A DNA stretch of 64,000 nt from Flavobacterium cerinum (GCF_024496085.1 NZ_CP101751.1:3472001-3536000); one strand, 5' to 3'. Numbered from the stretch's first letter, positions 9,052-19,399 are shown. Made by a program: numbers and translations. Notes: generated by a model from the sequence alone, not told the origin.

Positions 9052-9826
9052 ACCGGAACTGACCATCGTTAAAATCGGTGGAAATATTATCGATGATACT
9101 ACCGCTTTAAACCGTACACTTCATGCCTTTTCACAACTAAAAGGGTCGAAAATACTCGTTCACGGCGGAGGAAAAGAAGCCAGCAGAATAGCCGAAGCAC
9201 TGAATCTGGAACCGCAAATGGTTGACGGCAGACGAATAACGGATCAAAATATGCTGAATATTGTGGTCATGACGTACGCCGGATTGATCAATAAGAGAAT
9301 TGTCGCAGAACTCAATACACTACAAACCAATGCATTTGGCTATACCGGTGCCGATGGTAATCTGATTATTTCAGAGAGAAGAAGCGTCAAGGATATTGAT
9401 TTCGGATTTGTGGGCGATATAAAACAGATCGATACGCAACAACTCGTAACAATTCTGGACGGAAAAGCAGTTCCGGTTTTTTGTGCTATCACCCATGACG
9501 GTAAGGGCCAACTACTGAATACCAACGCTGATACTATCGCCGCTGAACTTGGCATTGCTTTGTCGGAGTCCTATACCGTAAAAATAATATACTGCTTTGA
9601 AAAACAAGGCGTGCTGATTAATACAAACGATGAAACTTCACTGATTCCGCTTCTTACCACATCAAAATATCAGGATTTATTGACCATTGGTGCTATTTAT
9701 TCGGGTATGATTCCCAAACTCGACAATTGTTTTAGCGCCTTAACAAAAGGCGTTCATCAGGTGATCATTGGAAACGCTGCCATCCTGGAAAATCAAAATA
9801 CAAAGTGTACTGTCATTCAACTATAA
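9038..9826 (+). CDS. argB: N-acylglutamate kinase
   Basis: 262 residues, amino-acid kinase family. It phosphorylates N-acylglutamate with ATP, step two of the pathway. Seen: the N-terminal IVKIGGNIID, the glycine-rich LVHGGGKEAS (about 40-49), a GYTGADG segment and LLNTNADTIAAELG (about 157-170), all typical ArgB positions. It starts inside the end of the carbamoyltransferase gene and ends one base before argE. No long N-terminal arginine-feedback extension is seen. As elsewhere in this operon, the acyl group may be succinyl. Confidence 0.93.
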   Translation: MKTTKPELTIVKIGGNIIDDTTALNRTLHAFSQLKGSKILVHGGGKEASRIAEALNLEPQMVDGRRITDQNMLNIVVMTYAGLINKRIVAELNTLQTNAFGYTGADGNLIISERRSVKDIDFGFVGDIKQIDTQQLVTILDGKAVPVFCAITHDGKGQLLNTNADTIAAELGIALSESYTVKIIYCFEKQGVLINTNDETSLIPLLTTSKYQDLLTIGAIYSGMIPKLDNCFSALTKGVHQVIIGNAAILENQNTKCTVIQL

Positions 9827-9827
9827 T

Positions 9828-10904
9828 ATGAAAACGATAACAACCTTAATCGCCGAAGCGATTGAATTATTAAAAAAGCTAATCGAAACGCCTTCTTTTT
9901 CGGGAGAAGAAAACCAAACAGCTTTACTGATTGCCAATTGGTTTGATCAGAATAATATTCCGTATACAAGAGAAAACAACAACCTTTGGGCTTACAATCT
10001 GCATTTTGACAGTACAAAGCCTACGCTCCTCCTAAATTCCCATCACGATACCGTAAAACCTAATCAGGGCTATACACTCGATCCTTTTACAGCTTTGGAA
10101 AAAGACGGTAAAATTTTCGGATTAGGAAGTAATGATGCCGGAGGTTGTCTGGTCTCACTTTTAGCTACCTTCACCTATTTTTATGCACAGGAAAACCTAT
10201 CTCATAATATTGTTATCGTAGCATCAGCCGAAGAAGAAAGCAGCGGACCAAACGGATTAAACAGTGTTTTAAAACAACTTCCGGAGCTGGATTGCGCCAT
10301 CGTAGGCGAACCGACCGAAATGCAATTGGCAATCGCCGAAAAAGGACTTTTAGTATTGGATGTAACGGTAAACGGAACGGCCAGCCATGCAGCACATACC
10401 AACAACGACAATCCGATTTACAACGCATTGCAAATAATCGAGTGGTTCCAATCGTACCACTTTGAAAAAGTCTCCGAAATTCTCGGTCCCGTTAAAATGA
10501 CCGTCACGCAGATTAATGCCGGAAAACAACATAATGTCGTTCCGTCTCAATGTCATTTGGTCGTGGATATACGCGTAAATGAGCTGTATACCAATACCGA
10601 AATACTGAATATCGTAACGGAAAATGTAAAAGCAATTATACAACCCAGATCCATGCATCTGAATGCTTCGTCAATTGCTCCGGAACATCCGTTGGTGCAA
10701 TCCGGTATTGCATTAGGGCGCACAACTTACGGTTCTCCTACCCTTTCAGATCAATCGGTTTTATATTGCCGGTCACTTAAATTGGGACCCGGAAATTCCT
10801 TGCGCTCCCATACGGCTGATGAATTTATTTTTCGCGATGAGGTCGAAACCGGAATCGCTTTATATATCCAGATACTCAACGGTTTTTTAATCCAAAAAAT
10901 ATGA
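9828..10904 (+). CDS. argE: N-acylcitrulline deacylase, M20 family (ArgE-like)
   Basis: 358 residues from ATG 9828, one base after the argB stop; an in-frame upstream ATG at 9768 lies inside argB and is not used. M20 zinc peptidase fold: the metal-binding NSHHDTVKP (about 75), GLGSNDAGG (about 108), catalytic ASAEEESSGPNG (about 131) and VGEPTEMQLA are visible, with the dimerisation insert between. In this pathway variant it should remove the acyl group from N-acylcitrulline, releasing citrulline for ArgG. It is followed by argH after 4 bases. Confidence 0.9.
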   Translation: MKTITTLIAEAIELLKKLIETPSFSGEENQTALLIANWFDQNNIPYTRENNNLWAYNLHFDSTKPTLLLNSHHDTVKPNQGYTLDPFTALEKDGKIFGLGSNDAGGCLVSLLATFTYFYAQENLSHNIVIVASAEEESSGPNGLNSVLKQLPELDCAIVGEPTEMQLAIAEKGLLVLDVTVNGTASHAAHTNNDNPIYNALQIIEWFQSYHFEKVSEILGPVKMTVTQINAGKQHNVVPSQCHLVVDIRVNELYTNTEILNIVTENVKAIIQPRSMHLNASSIAPEHPLVQSGIALGRTTYGSPTLSDQSVLYCRSLKLGPGNSLRSHTADEFIFRDEVETGIALYIQILNGFLIQKI

Positions 10905-10908
10905 TACT

Positions 10909-12189
10909 ATGAAATTATGGGAAAAAGGGATCGCAACCGATCAAAAAATAGAACACTTTACGGTAGGCAACGACCGCGAACTCGATTTGGTATTGGCACG
11001 ATATGACGTATTAGCTTCCATAGCACATGCCAAAATGTTGGCTAAAACCGGTTTATTGGAAGAACAGGAAACAACCGACATTGTGCTGGTTCTGGAAGAT
11101 ATTTTACAGTATATTCAAAACGGAAGTTTCAGTATTGAGGCTACTTTTGAAGATGTACATTCCAAAATCGAATTCCTGCTTATTGAAAAATTAGGTGATA
11201 CCGGAAAAAAAATACACACGGCACGTTCCCGAAATGATCAGGTTTTAGTTGCGATGCATCTTTATATGAAATCGGAAATTCAGACTTTAAAAACACTAAT
11301 TTCAACGTTGTTTGAATTAGTCTTGACATTGGCCGAAAAACATAAAAATGTTCTATTGCCCGGTTATACGCATTTACAAATTGCCATGCCATCGTCTTTC
11401 GGATTGTGGTTTTCTGCTTATGCCGAAACGATGATCGATGATATTTCACTGCTGAACGCCGCTTTAAAAGTAGTCGATCAAAATCCTTTAGGTTCCGCAG
11501 CGGGATATGGGAGTTCCTTTCCGATAGACCGTACCTACACAACGGGATTATTACAATTCGCTTCGCTAAAATATAATGTAGTTGCAGCCCAAATGAGTCG
11601 CGGGAAATCCGAAAAAACAATGGCTTTTGCCATGAGTAGTATTGCCGCTACTCTTTCTAAAATGGCTACGGATATTTGTTTATACCTGAGCCAGAATTTT
11701 GGTTTTATCACACTACCGGCACATCTTACAACCGGTTCCAGTATTATGCCGCATAAAAAGAATCCTGATATTTTCGAGCTCATTCGCGGTAAATCCAATA
11801 AAATACAAAGTTTACCCTACGAACTAACACTGTTAACCAATAATTTACCCAGCGGATACCACAGGGAATTTCAATTATTAAAAGAGGGATTATTTCCGGC
11901 CATCGAAAATCTCAAATCCTGTCTGGAAATGACTCATTATGCGTTACAGGATATTGAAATCAATACAACCATTTTAGACGATCCGAAATACCAGTATTTA
12001 TTCACTGTAGATACTTTAAACGAACTGGTAACGCAGGGAATAACTTTTCGCGATGCTTATAAAATTGTCGCGGAACAAGTTGAAAACGGGACGTACAAAG
12101 CACCGGAAACGACTTCACATACGCACGAAGGCAGTATTAATAATTTATGTCTGGATGCTATTCGTCGAAAAATGCAACAGGAATTATAA
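10909..12189 (+). CDS. argH: Argininosuccinate lyase
   Basis: 426 residues of the fumarase/aspartase superfamily. It splits argininosuccinate into arginine and fumarate, the last step. Seen: VHSKIEFLL and HTARSRNDQVL near the N-terminus, GYTHLQIAMPS in the middle, and the signature TGSSIMPHKKNPDIFEL (about 281-297) containing the mobile catalytic loop. It is the last gene of the arginine operon; a bidirectional terminator follows at once. Confidence 0.95.
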   Translation: MKLWEKGIATDQKIEHFTVGNDRELDLVLARYDVLASIAHAKMLAKTGLLEEQETTDIVLVLEDILQYIQNGSFSIEATFEDVHSKIEFLLIEKLGDTGKKIHTARSRNDQVLVAMHLYMKSEIQTLKTLISTLFELVLTLAEKHKNVLLPGYTHLQIAMPSSFGLWFSAYAETMIDDISLLNAALKVVDQNPLGSAAGYGSSFPIDRTYTTGLLQFASLKYNVVAAQMSRGKSEKTMAFAMSSIAATLSKMATDICLYLSQNFGFITLPAHLTTGSSIMPHKKNPDIFELIRGKSNKIQSLPYELTLLTNNLPSGYHREFQLLKEGLFPAIENLKSCLEMTHYALQDIEINTTILDDPKYQYLFTVDTLNELVTQGITFRDAYKIVAEQVENGTYKAPETTSHTHEGSINNLCLDAIRRKMQQEL

Positions 12190-12193
12190 TGAT

Positions 12194-12223
12194 AAAAAGA
12201 GGTGAAACAGTGCACCTCTTTTT
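12194..12223. terminator. Bidirectional terminator between argH and the bacilliredoxin gene
   Basis: A perfect 11-bp stem AAAAAGAGGTG / CACCTCTTTTT with an 8-base loop is flanked by A and T tracts on both sides, so it can end transcripts from both convergent genes. It overlaps the last codon of the minus-strand gene. Confidence 0.85.
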
Positions 12224-12605
12224 ATACCCATTTTTTTAAATCATCGGCCTGAATACCACTATGTGAAGTATGATAAACTACTTTCCCTTCTTTAATTACA
12301 AGTAATTGAGGTGATTCGTGCTGTACTCCGAAACGCTCGGCGATTTCATTTGAAAGCGGACGATACTCCAGTAAATCCAGAAAATACAAATCCATTTGAT
12401 CATCATCAAGATCAAATTCCCTGTCAAATTGTTTTAAGGCCATCCTGCTGATACTGCATCGGGTACTATGTTTAAAAATAACCGCCGGCTTTTCAAAAGA
12501 CTGTTGTTCCAGTACGTCCAGTGTCGTTTGTTCTAACGGTTTCCAATTCACCTTATCAGGAGCGGCTTCCTGATTTCCTCCAAATATTTTATCTAAAAAC
12601 CCCAT
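12222..12605 (-). CDS. ytxJ: Bacilliredoxin-like protein (YtxJ/BrxC family)
   Basis: 127 residues, thioredoxin fold. The motif FKHSTRCSISRMAL places a single cysteine (Cys50, the only one in the protein) at the redox site, and ESPQLLVI supplies the cis-proline loop. This is the pattern of the YtxJ/BrxC monothiol bacilliredoxins, which remove bacillithiol from oxidised proteins in Firmicutes; bacillithiol genes are also known in Bacteroidota. It is convergent with argH and divergent from clpB, so it may share stress-related control with the chaperone, but that is inference. Confidence 0.85.
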   Translation of the reverse strand: MGFLDKIFGGNQEAAPDKVNWKPLEQTTLDVLEQQSFEKPAVIFKHSTRCSISRMALKQFDREFDLDDDQMDLYFLDLLEYRPLSNEIAERFGVQHESPQLLVIKEGKVVYHTSHSGIQADDLKKWV

Positions 12606-12758
12606 TTTTGTCCGATTTTACGCCATTTTGGCATTAATATTTTGTAAATTTAAGCAATAAAACGCCAATTTGTCTTATTTTTTATATTGGAACATAAATT
12701 GACTTATACCAATCAAAGTTAAAAAAACTACCATAATCGACAAACAACATTTAAAAAT

Positions 12759-15356
12759 ATGAACTTTAACAATTTAACAATCAAATCACAGGAAGCCCTG
12801 CAACAAGCGCAACAGATTGCGCAAGGTTCAGGCCATCAACAAATCGAAAACGAACATATCTTTAAAGGTATTCTTGAAGTTGATGAGAATGTAGCACCAT
12901 TCATTTTGAAAAAACTGAATGTGAATGTAAACCTGTTCAAACAAATTTTGGACAGTACAATCCAAAGTTTCCCTAAAGTAAGCGGAAGCGAACTGATGTT
13001 TTCCCGTGAATCCGGAACAACATTAAATGAGGCTGCGAATATCGCTAAAAAGATGAACGATGAATACGTTTCTATCGAACATTTGTTACTGGCCATATTT
13101 AAGTCCAAAAGTAAAGTGGCACAAATCCTGAAAGATCAGGGTGTGACCGAAAAAGGGCTGGAAAGCGCCATTAATGAAATCCGTAAAGGAGAAAGAGTAA
13201 CTTCGGCATCTGCGGAAGAAACCTATAACGCCCTAAACAAATATGCAAAAAACCTGAACCAGTTGGCTAACGACGGTAAACTGGATCCGGTAATCGGACG
13301 TGATGAAGAAATTCGTCGTGTCTTACAAATCCTGTCCCGTCGTACGAAAAACAACCCGATGCTGGTAGGTGAACCCGGTGTAGGTAAAACCGCTATTGCA
13401 GAAGGATTGGCACATCGTATTATACAAGGTGACGTTCCGGAAAACCTAAAAGACAAAATAGTCTTTTCATTGGACATGGGTGCTCTTATCGCCGGTGCAA
13501 AATATAAGGGGGAATTCGAAGAGCGTTTAAAATCCGTTGTAAAAGAAGTAACCTCAGCCGAAGGAGATATTGTCCTGTTTATTGATGAGATCCATACATT
13601 AGTAGGTGCCGGAGGCGGTGAAGGTGCAATGGATGCAGCCAACATATTAAAACCGGCTTTGGCCCGCGGTGAGTTAAGAGCTATTGGTGCGACGACATTA
13701 GACGAGTATCAAAAATATTTTGAAAAAGACAAAGCGCTTGAGCGTCGTTTCCAAAAAGTAATGGTAGACGAACCGGATACTGAAAGTGCAATTTCAATCC
13801 TTCGCGGTATCAAAGAGAAATATGAAGCACACCATAAAGTACGAATCAAAGACGATGCGATTATAGCCGCTGTGGAATTATCACAACGTTATATTACCAA
13901 TCGTTTTCTACCGGATAAGGCGATCGACTTAATGGACGAAGCAGCATCTAAACTGCGTATGGAAATCAATTCCAAACCGGAAGAATTGGATGTACTGGAT
14001 CGAAAAATCATGCAGTTGGAAATCGAAATTGAAGCGATTAAACGTGAAAATGACGAAAACAAACTGAAAATCCTCGGAATGGATCTTGCGAATCTGAAAG
14101 AAGAACGCAACGAAATATTTGCCAAATGGAAATCGGAAAAAGACGTAGTCGATAATATTCAGGCGACCAAACAGGAAATTGAAGATTTGAAATTACAAGC
14201 CGAACGCGCCGAACGTGACGGAGATTACGGAAAAGTAGCCGAAATCCGTTACGGAAAAAGCAAGGAAGCTCAGGAACGTCTGGATGTATTACAAAAACAA
14301 TTATTAGAAAATCAATCCGGTCATTCCCTTATTAAAGAAGAAGTGACCCATGAAGATATCGCAGAAGTTGTAGCCAAATGGACCGGTGTACCGGTAACCA
14401 AAATGCTGCAAAGTGAACGTGAAAAACTGTTGAATCTGGAAGACGAACTACACCACAGAGTTGTAGGACAGGAAGAAGCCATACAGGCGATTAGTGACGC
14501 CGTACGTCGTAGTCGCGCCGGACTTCAGGATGCCCGTAAACCAATCGGTTCCTTCCTTTTCCTCGGAACAACCGGTGTCGGTAAAACCGAATTGGCAAAA
14601 GCTTTGGCCGAATACTTATTTGACGATGAAAATGCAATGACGCGTATCGACATGAGTGAATATCAGGAGCGTCATAGTGTTAGCCGACTGGTAGGTGCGC
14701 CTCCGGGATATGTAGGTTATGATGAAGGAGGTCAATTGACGGAAGCAGTACGAAGAAAACCGTATTCTGTGGTCTTACTGGATGAGATTGAAAAAGCCCA
14801 TCCGGATACGTTCAACATTTTATTACAAGTATTGGATGAAGGACGATTAACAGACAACAAAGGTCGTTTAGCCGACTTTAGAAATACGATTATCATTATG
14901 ACATCCAATATGGGTAGTCATATCATACAGGAAAAATTCGAAAATCTGAAAGGTAGTGTTGAAGCTGCAACTGAAGCCGCTAAGGTAGAAGTGTTAGGTT
15001 TATTAAAACAGACCGTTCGTCCGGAATTTATCAACCGTATTGATGAGATTGTAATGTTCACACCGTTGAGCACTGCTAATATCCGTGAGATTGTAGGATT
15101 ACAACTGAAAAGTGTTATCAAAATGTTGGCACAACAACATATCACGATGGATGCAACTCCGGAAGCTATCGATTATCTGGCAGACAAAGGATATGATCCG
15201 CATTTTGGTGCCCGTCCGGTAAAACGGGTGATCCAAAGAGAAGTACTAAACGAGTTGTCTAAAGAAATCCTTTCCGGAAAAGTGGCAACCGACAGTATTG
15301 TACTACTCGACAGTTTTGACGGCAAACTGGTTTTTCGTAATCAGGAAGCTGTTTAA
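12759..15356 (+). CDS. clpB: ATP-dependent chaperone ClpB
   Basis: 865 residues, full length. ClpB, with DnaK, pulls polypeptides out of aggregates in the cytoplasm. Domains: N-terminal Clp repeat (about 1-145), first AAA+ module with Walker [10 protein letters not shown] (about 205) and Walker B FIDEIHTL, the middle coiled coil typical of ClpB (about 410-525), second AAA+ module with [10 protein letters not shown] (about 603) and [11 protein letters not shown], then the C-terminal D2-small domain. The 150-bp gap upstream probably holds its promoter, but I see no clear heat-shock element. Confidence 0.97.
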   Translation: MNFNNLTIKSQEALQQAQQIAQGSGHQQIENEHIFKGILEVDENVAPFILKKLNVNVNLFKQILDSTIQSFPKVSGSELMFSRESGTTLNEAANIAKKMNDEYVSIEHLLLAIFKSKSKVAQILKDQGVTEKGLESAINEIRKGERVTSASAEETYNALNKYAKNLNQLANDGKLDPVIGRDEEIRRVLQILSRRTKNNPMLVGEPGVGKTAIAEGLAHRIIQGDVPENLKDKIVFSLDMGALIAGAKYKGEFEERLKSVVKEVTSAEGDIVLFIDEIHTLVGAGGGEGAMDAANILKPALARGELRAIGATTLDEYQKYFEKDKALERRFQKVMVDEPDTESAISILRGIKEKYEAHHKVRIKDDAIIAAVELSQRYITNRFLPDKAIDLMDEAASKLRMEINSKPEELDVLDRKIMQLEIEIEAIKRENDENKLKILGMDLANLKEERNEIFAKWKSEKDVVDNIQATKQEIEDLKLQAERAERDGDYGKVAEIRYGKSKEAQERLDVLQKQLLENQSGHSLIKEEVTHEDIAEVVAKWTGVPVTKMLQSEREKLLNLEDELHHRVVGQEEAIQAISDAVRRSRAGLQDARKPIGSFLFLGTTGVGKTELAKALAEYLFDDENAMTRIDMSEYQERHSVSRLVGAPPGYVGYDEGGQLTEAVRRKPYSVVLLDEIEKAHPDTFNILLQVLDEGRLTDNKGRLADFRNTIIIMTSNMGSHIIQEKFENLKGSVEAATEAAKVEVLGLLKQTVRPEFINRIDEIVMFTPLSTANIREIVGLQLKSVIKMLAQQHITMDATPEAIDYLADKGYDPHFGARPVKRVIQREVLNELSKEILSGKVATDSIVLLDSFDGKLVFRNQEAV

Positions 15357-15451
15357 ACTAAAACAACATAAAAAAGTATCCGATACTAACGGATCAAAAC
15401 ACATAAAATAGTTTTCATAATACCCGAAAGGGTTGGTTTTTGGTTGAAAAG

Positions 15452-15481
15452 CACCGGTTCTGTAAAAGGCCGGTGTTTTTT
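15452..15481 (+). terminator. Intrinsic terminator after clpB
   Basis: The stem CACCGG / CCGGTG with a loop of about 12 bases is followed by TTTTTT, some 95 bases after the clpB stop. Confidence 0.75.
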
Positions 15482-15524
15482 GTATTAGAAAGTTTTATAA
15501 ATTGTATTCCTTTTTATAATCGAT

Positions 15525-16205
15525 ATGGCAACACTTTCAACTCGGGCAATTAACTACTTAAACACACTCAAAAGAGCTACTGACTGGATGACTACAGCCG
15601 ATAGTCCCGAAAAATACCTGTCCCGGTATCGTTTGGAACAACCCGACCGATTACTGCAAATCCAACAAGACTATTCCGGTTATACTTTTGTAGAAAACGC
15701 GAATCCCGATTATACCATCCGATTGTATTTTTTATCCGATGGCATCATACGCAAAAATCAAAAAATATATTACACTACTATCAACGATAAAGCGACCTTT
15801 TCATTCGATAACAGCAAAACAGAACCCAATTACCTACTCACAGAAAACGGATCCGTTTGGTATTGGGACGATGCAGTCAATCAATACTTTTGTTTGTATG
15901 AAACCATCGAAACGATGATCGAAATTCAGGCTTTGGAACAGGAATACCAATACTACCAGTCGTCACCGGTAAAATATCTTGCTAAAGAAAAGAGTCTAAA
16001 CATCATAAATCACATGAATGATCATTATGTTTTTCTACCGGAATGTTCCGATAAATATCAATATTACTGGCTAACGGATTTCGACCTTATCCGGATAACC
16101 TATAATGATTATGAAGAAGAATATACTTTACATATCAGCAGTATCAGTCCTTACAATTCCCAACTTATTTTGGACGGACTAAAGCGGGATAATCTCTATC
16201 TTTGA
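15525..16205 (+). CDS. Protein of unknown function
   Basis: 226 residues, no signal peptide or membrane segment. It is rich in tyrosine and aromatic residues (for example EQEYQYYQSS and DKYQYYWLTDF), and the later part alternates like beta strands. I recognise no family. It starts a run of three same-strand unknown genes (to 17027), 12 bases before the next, so these may form one small operon. The start ATG follows a clear gap after the clpB terminator. Confidence 0.65.
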   Translation: MATLSTRAINYLNTLKRATDWMTTADSPEKYLSRYRLEQPDRLLQIQQDYSGYTFVENANPDYTIRLYFLSDGIIRKNQKIYYTTINDKATFSFDNSKTEPNYLLTENGSVWYWDDAVNQYFCLYETIETMIEIQALEQEYQYYQSSPVKYLAKEKSLNIINHMNDHYVFLPECSDKYQYYWLTDFDLIRITYNDYEEEYTLHISSISPYNSQLILDGLKRDNLYL

Positions 16206-16217
16206 AAAAAGATTAGC

Positions 16218-16814
16218 ATGATTCGCTTTATTACAGTTTGCCTGTTGCTTTTAAACACATTTATCGGTTATTCACAAAAAGGTAGCGTCGACATACGTCC
16301 GGTAAGTCGTTTTAGCAGTGCCAAATACATTGCATTTCACGGAGAAAAAATTCAGGAATTTAAATATTCAGGTTGTATTATTCGAGCTGAAGAAAAAAAT
16401 TATACTATCGAAATGACAATACACGGTCATCAACGAAAATTCACTTTTCCGTTTACCAAAGAGGCCGTAAAAACGAAAGATTCCTTACAAAACGGATTAA
16501 CCGATGCTTTTTATGCCGAACCGATAACCTATCATCTTAAGGATAAAGAATATACTTTATATAAACACATTGATTATAACTGCTATGATCCGTTGTGTGG
16601 TTCCCGACATAATCATAAAACGATGATTACCGGTATCTCCTATTTCAGTCCGGATTACGGATTACTGTTTATCAGTCAGAACAACAATATGACACTTGAA
16701 ATACTGGTTAGTTTAAACGGAAAAGAAGCGCCAAAAGATTTGATCATCGCTATTTTAAAAGACAATCAGATCGACAATAGCGTTATAAAAGAATACAAAA
16801 AAGCGAAGTCGTAA
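16218..16814 (+). CDS. Secreted protein of unknown function
   Basis: 198 residues with a signal peptide (MIRFITVCLLLLNTFIGYSQ). The mature part is mixed alpha/beta with a cysteine pair near the middle (DYNCYDPLCGSRHNH), which could form a disulfide or bind metal together with the nearby histidines. No family recognised. Likely co-transcribed with the preceding gene. Confidence 0.65.
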   Translation: MIRFITVCLLLLNTFIGYSQKGSVDIRPVSRFSSAKYIAFHGEKIQEFKYSGCIIRAEEKNYTIEMTIHGHQRKFTFPFTKEAVKTKDSLQNGLTDAFYAEPITYHLKDKEYTLYKHIDYNCYDPLCGSRHNHKTMITGISYFSPDYGLLFISQNNNMTLEILVSLNGKEAPKDLIIAILKDNQIDNSVIKEYKKAKS

Positions 16815-16853
16815 TTTACTTTTAAGGATACAATAAAAACAAGAGGTATCAAA

Positions 16854-17027
16854 ATGATCTACAAGCAAATCACCAATGATAACGAACTCTATATCTGGAT
16901 GAATGGCAGATTGCTATTTAAAAAATGGCCTGGTACCCAATATCACGCCAAAGTTTTTGATTTAATGGCCTATGGAAAAAACACCTATATAAGCATAACC
17001 GAAAAAGGAATACAAATTAATTCATAA
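16854..17027 (+). CDS. Small protein of unknown function (57 residues)
   Basis: A 57-codon frame from ATG 16854 to TAA 17025-17027, preceded by a Shine-Dalgarno-like AAGAGG about eight bases upstream. The sequence (MIYKQITNDNELYIWMNGRL and on) looks like a compact beta-rich domain with W-x-NGRLLFKKWPG. Same strand as the two preceding genes and 39 bases after them. No family recognised; coding status rests on the ribosome-binding signal, codon use and position. Confidence 0.5.
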   Translation: MIYKQITNDNELYIWMNGRLLFKKWPGTQYHAKVFDLMAYGKNTYISITEKGIQINS

Positions 17028-17039
17028 TACCTCACACGG

Positions 17040-17780
17040 TTAATGTCGCAAATAATCCAATCCTTTGCGATACCCATCCATAATCGATTTGAACAATTCT
17101 CCGCTAGTTGGCGGATTTAACACAATTGCATCAGCTCCGGAGTTAATGGCATTCTGAATACTTTCCAGGCTTTTTCCGCCGGTCGCCATAATCGGATAAC
17201 CGGGAACTGCATAACTAATATGTTCCAGTATTTTATCTGTGTTTTTGCCACCGGTGATATGAAAAATATCCACACCGGCATCTACCCGATCCTGAAATGA
17301 AAAATCAGCTATTGATACACTGGAAATAATCGGTATTTTAATTTTCTTCCGGATGCTGGCAATATCTTTATTTTTAAACGGCTGATTGACGATAATCGCA
17401 GCCGCACCCAAAGCTTCAGCCTGAATAGCCATTTCCATTGCCACCTTCCCTTGCGTAAGCCCCCCGCCTACACCACATATTACCGGTTTATCGGAAAAGT
17501 TAATTAATACCTCCATAATTTTCGGAGAAGGGGCAAATGGATATACAGCCAGTATTGCATCGGCATCATTATTCTCAATGATCGCCATATCGGTTGAAAA
17601 CAACAGTGATTTTACTTTTTTTCCTCCTAACATAATGCCGTTACATTCTTCACCGATAACCTTGGGTGTTGTAAGCGGTTTCGGAGTCGCTTTCGGACGT
17701 CTGAAAAAAAGTCGCTGTAAAAAAGAGAGCGCTTTGGTTTCAGCTTCCCAAATAGACATTATGTTGAGTTCGTGCTTCAT
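17040..17780 (-). CDS. TIM-barrel protein, possible hydrolase or FMN-linked enzyme, substrate unknown
   Basis: 246 residues. Seen: CGVGGGLTQGKVAMEMA, a string of alternating strands and helices, and a C-terminal phosphate-binding-type segment PIMATGGKSLESIQNAINSGADAIVL, as found in TIM barrels that bind phosphorylated or flavin ligands. The opening VIGEECNGIMLGGKKVKSLLF resembles proteins labelled only as hydrolases in Firmicutes. An alternative start is Met8 (17759). Convergent with the small gene at 16854 and divergent from the thioredoxin-like gene. Fold fairly sure; reaction unknown. Confidence 0.65.
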   Translation of the reverse strand: MKHELNIMSIWEAETKALSFLQRLFFRRPKATPKPLTTPKVIGEECNGIMLGGKKVKSLLFSTDMAIIENNDADAILAVYPFAPSPKIMEVLINFSDKPVICGVGGGLTQGKVAMEMAIQAEALGAAAIIVNQPFKNKDIASIRKKIKIPIISSVSIADFSFQDRVDAGVDIFHITGGKNTDKILEHISYAVPGYPIMATGGKSLESIQNAINSGADAIVLNPPTSGELFKSIMDGYRKGLDYLRH

Positions 17781-18153
17781 TATATTACTTTTAACGGAAT
17801 AAAATTACAACCGGCAATCACCGTAATAAACACAACTGAAAAGACTATATCCTATTCTGTAATATGACGTCAAAAAAATGTAGTAAAACTGAAAATGTGC
17901 TTTCATAGTAGCACAATACCAACCGTTTTCAGATTAAAAACGATAAACCTAAACTTATTAAACGCTATTTTTCCTATCTTTAGTATAGTTTTTACCAAAA
18001 CACCCACAAATAGCATTCATTTTGCGAATAAAACTATCTGAATAGCATAGGCTAAAAAAATGTTAATCCGGTTACAGCACTCCTTATATCTCCGGCTATA
18101 ATGGTAATTTTACAGGACTTTTCACCTTTAATTCCGATCTAAATTCTTACGGT
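17781..18153. other. Intergenic gap of 373 bp between divergent genes
   Basis: No gene or RNA seen. It contains an inverted repeat TGTGCT/AGCACA with an 8-base loop (17896-17915) and a weak -7-like TATCTTTA near 17975. Promoters for both flanking genes must lie here, but none matches the Bacteroidota consensus well. Confidence 0.5.
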
Positions 18154-19347
18154 ATGACTACAAAAATAACTTCCCTCCTGTTTCTGTTCTTAACAGTGTT
18201 ATCGCTCAACGCGCAAGGTGTTCGTTTTGAATCCAGTTTATCGGCTGCACTTGAAAAAGGAAAAAAAGAAAACAAACCCGTTTTTATTGAATATTATAAT
18301 GAAAACTGTTCGGTTTGTAAAACACTGAATCCGATATTTGAAGATCCGGCAATGGGCGATTTTTATAACACTCATTTTGTTAATTACAGAATGAATACCG
18401 AAAACATTAAAAAAGAAGATAGTCTCTATATTGTGCAATCCAAGTTAAAACTGGAAAGCGTTCCGTATTTTCTGTTTTTTGATTCCGACAATACCCTGAT
18501 TCATTGCTCCGGAGCAAAAGCGGATGCTAATTATTTGATCAATACAGTTGGAAAAACCGCTCTGGATCCGGAAGAGAGAACTGCCAATCTCGCTAAAAAA
18601 TATGTCTCGGGCGACAAAAGCATCCGTACCCTTTATGCTTATTCTAATCTGGTACAACTTTATAAAGATGAGCGTATGGTGAATCGTATTGCAAACGATT
18701 TGTACGATGCTTTTCCAAAGGATCAGTTGGCTACGCAAAAAAGTTATACCCTACTCAAAAACTGTGTTTTTTCCATCGATAATGGCTTTTTTACGTATTG
18801 GGTCAATAATATCGACAAGCTAAAAGACTTTGAAACCGGATATAAAGCCGGTACCGAAATTAAAGTCTTACAAGAGATTCTATTAAAAACGATCAATAGT
18901 GATGCAAAAAACAGTTGGAATCTGGCTAAAATTAAATCCGTTAAAGAACTGATAGAAAAAACAGGACTTAGTACTAATCCTGATGCGTATCTATGGCAAC
19001 AGGAAGCCGCTGTTCTGATTAAAGAAGGTCGCGAACCGGAAGCCGTTGCGCTTTTTAATAAAATGACGGATAATGAAACTGTAGCCGGTGCCACCTATGT
19101 TATCAATCAATTTTTGGATATTGTAAAAGAAAAAAACAGTTTTGCCGTGATCAAATCCAAAATCGAAGCCCTACGCAATTCCACTCACGACAACGATGAT
19201 AAAGCCGATTTACTGTACACTGAACTACGCTACTGGCAGAAAATAAACAACAAAGACGAATTAAAGAAATTGCTGATTAAAGCCAATACGTTTTACAAAA
19301 CCAATCAGCTGGATCTGGCCCGTCTGAATGAATTTAAAGTGAATTAG
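18154..19347 (+). CDS. Secreted thioredoxin-fold protein
   Basis: 397 residues with a signal peptide (about 1-20). Residues 25-140 form a thioredoxin-like domain with the redox pair NCSVCK (Cys52, Cys55) and a cis-proline at ESVPYFLFFD. The remaining 250 residues are helical, repeat-like and unassigned. Such proteins act in the periplasm on disulfides; the target is unknown. Monocistronic by position: a 373-bp gap before and its own MFS neighbour 83 bases later with a separate promoter. Confidence 0.8.
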   Translation: MTTKITSLLFLFLTVLSLNAQGVRFESSLSAALEKGKKENKPVFIEYYNENCSVCKTLNPIFEDPAMGDFYNTHFVNYRMNTENIKKEDSLYIVQSKLKLESVPYFLFFDSDNTLIHCSGAKADANYLINTVGKTALDPEERTANLAKKYVSGDKSIRTLYAYSNLVQLYKDERMVNRIANDLYDAFPKDQLATQKSYTLLKNCVFSIDNGFFTYWVNNIDKLKDFETGYKAGTEIKVLQEILLKTINSDAKNSWNLAKIKSVKELIEKTGLSTNPDAYLWQQEAAVLIKEGREPEAVALFNKMTDNETVAGATYVINQFLDIVKEKNSFAVIKSKIEALRNSTHDNDDKADLLYTELRYWQKINNKDELKKLLIKANTFYKTNQLDLARLNEFKVN

Positions 19348-19399
19348 AACCCTTTAAAAATAATCATCCAAAAAAAAAGCTCTCAAACACAATTATTTA

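Noticed and set aside
13223..13645. Long antisense frame inside clpB
   Set aside because: It overlaps conserved ClpB coding sequence completely and has no family features.
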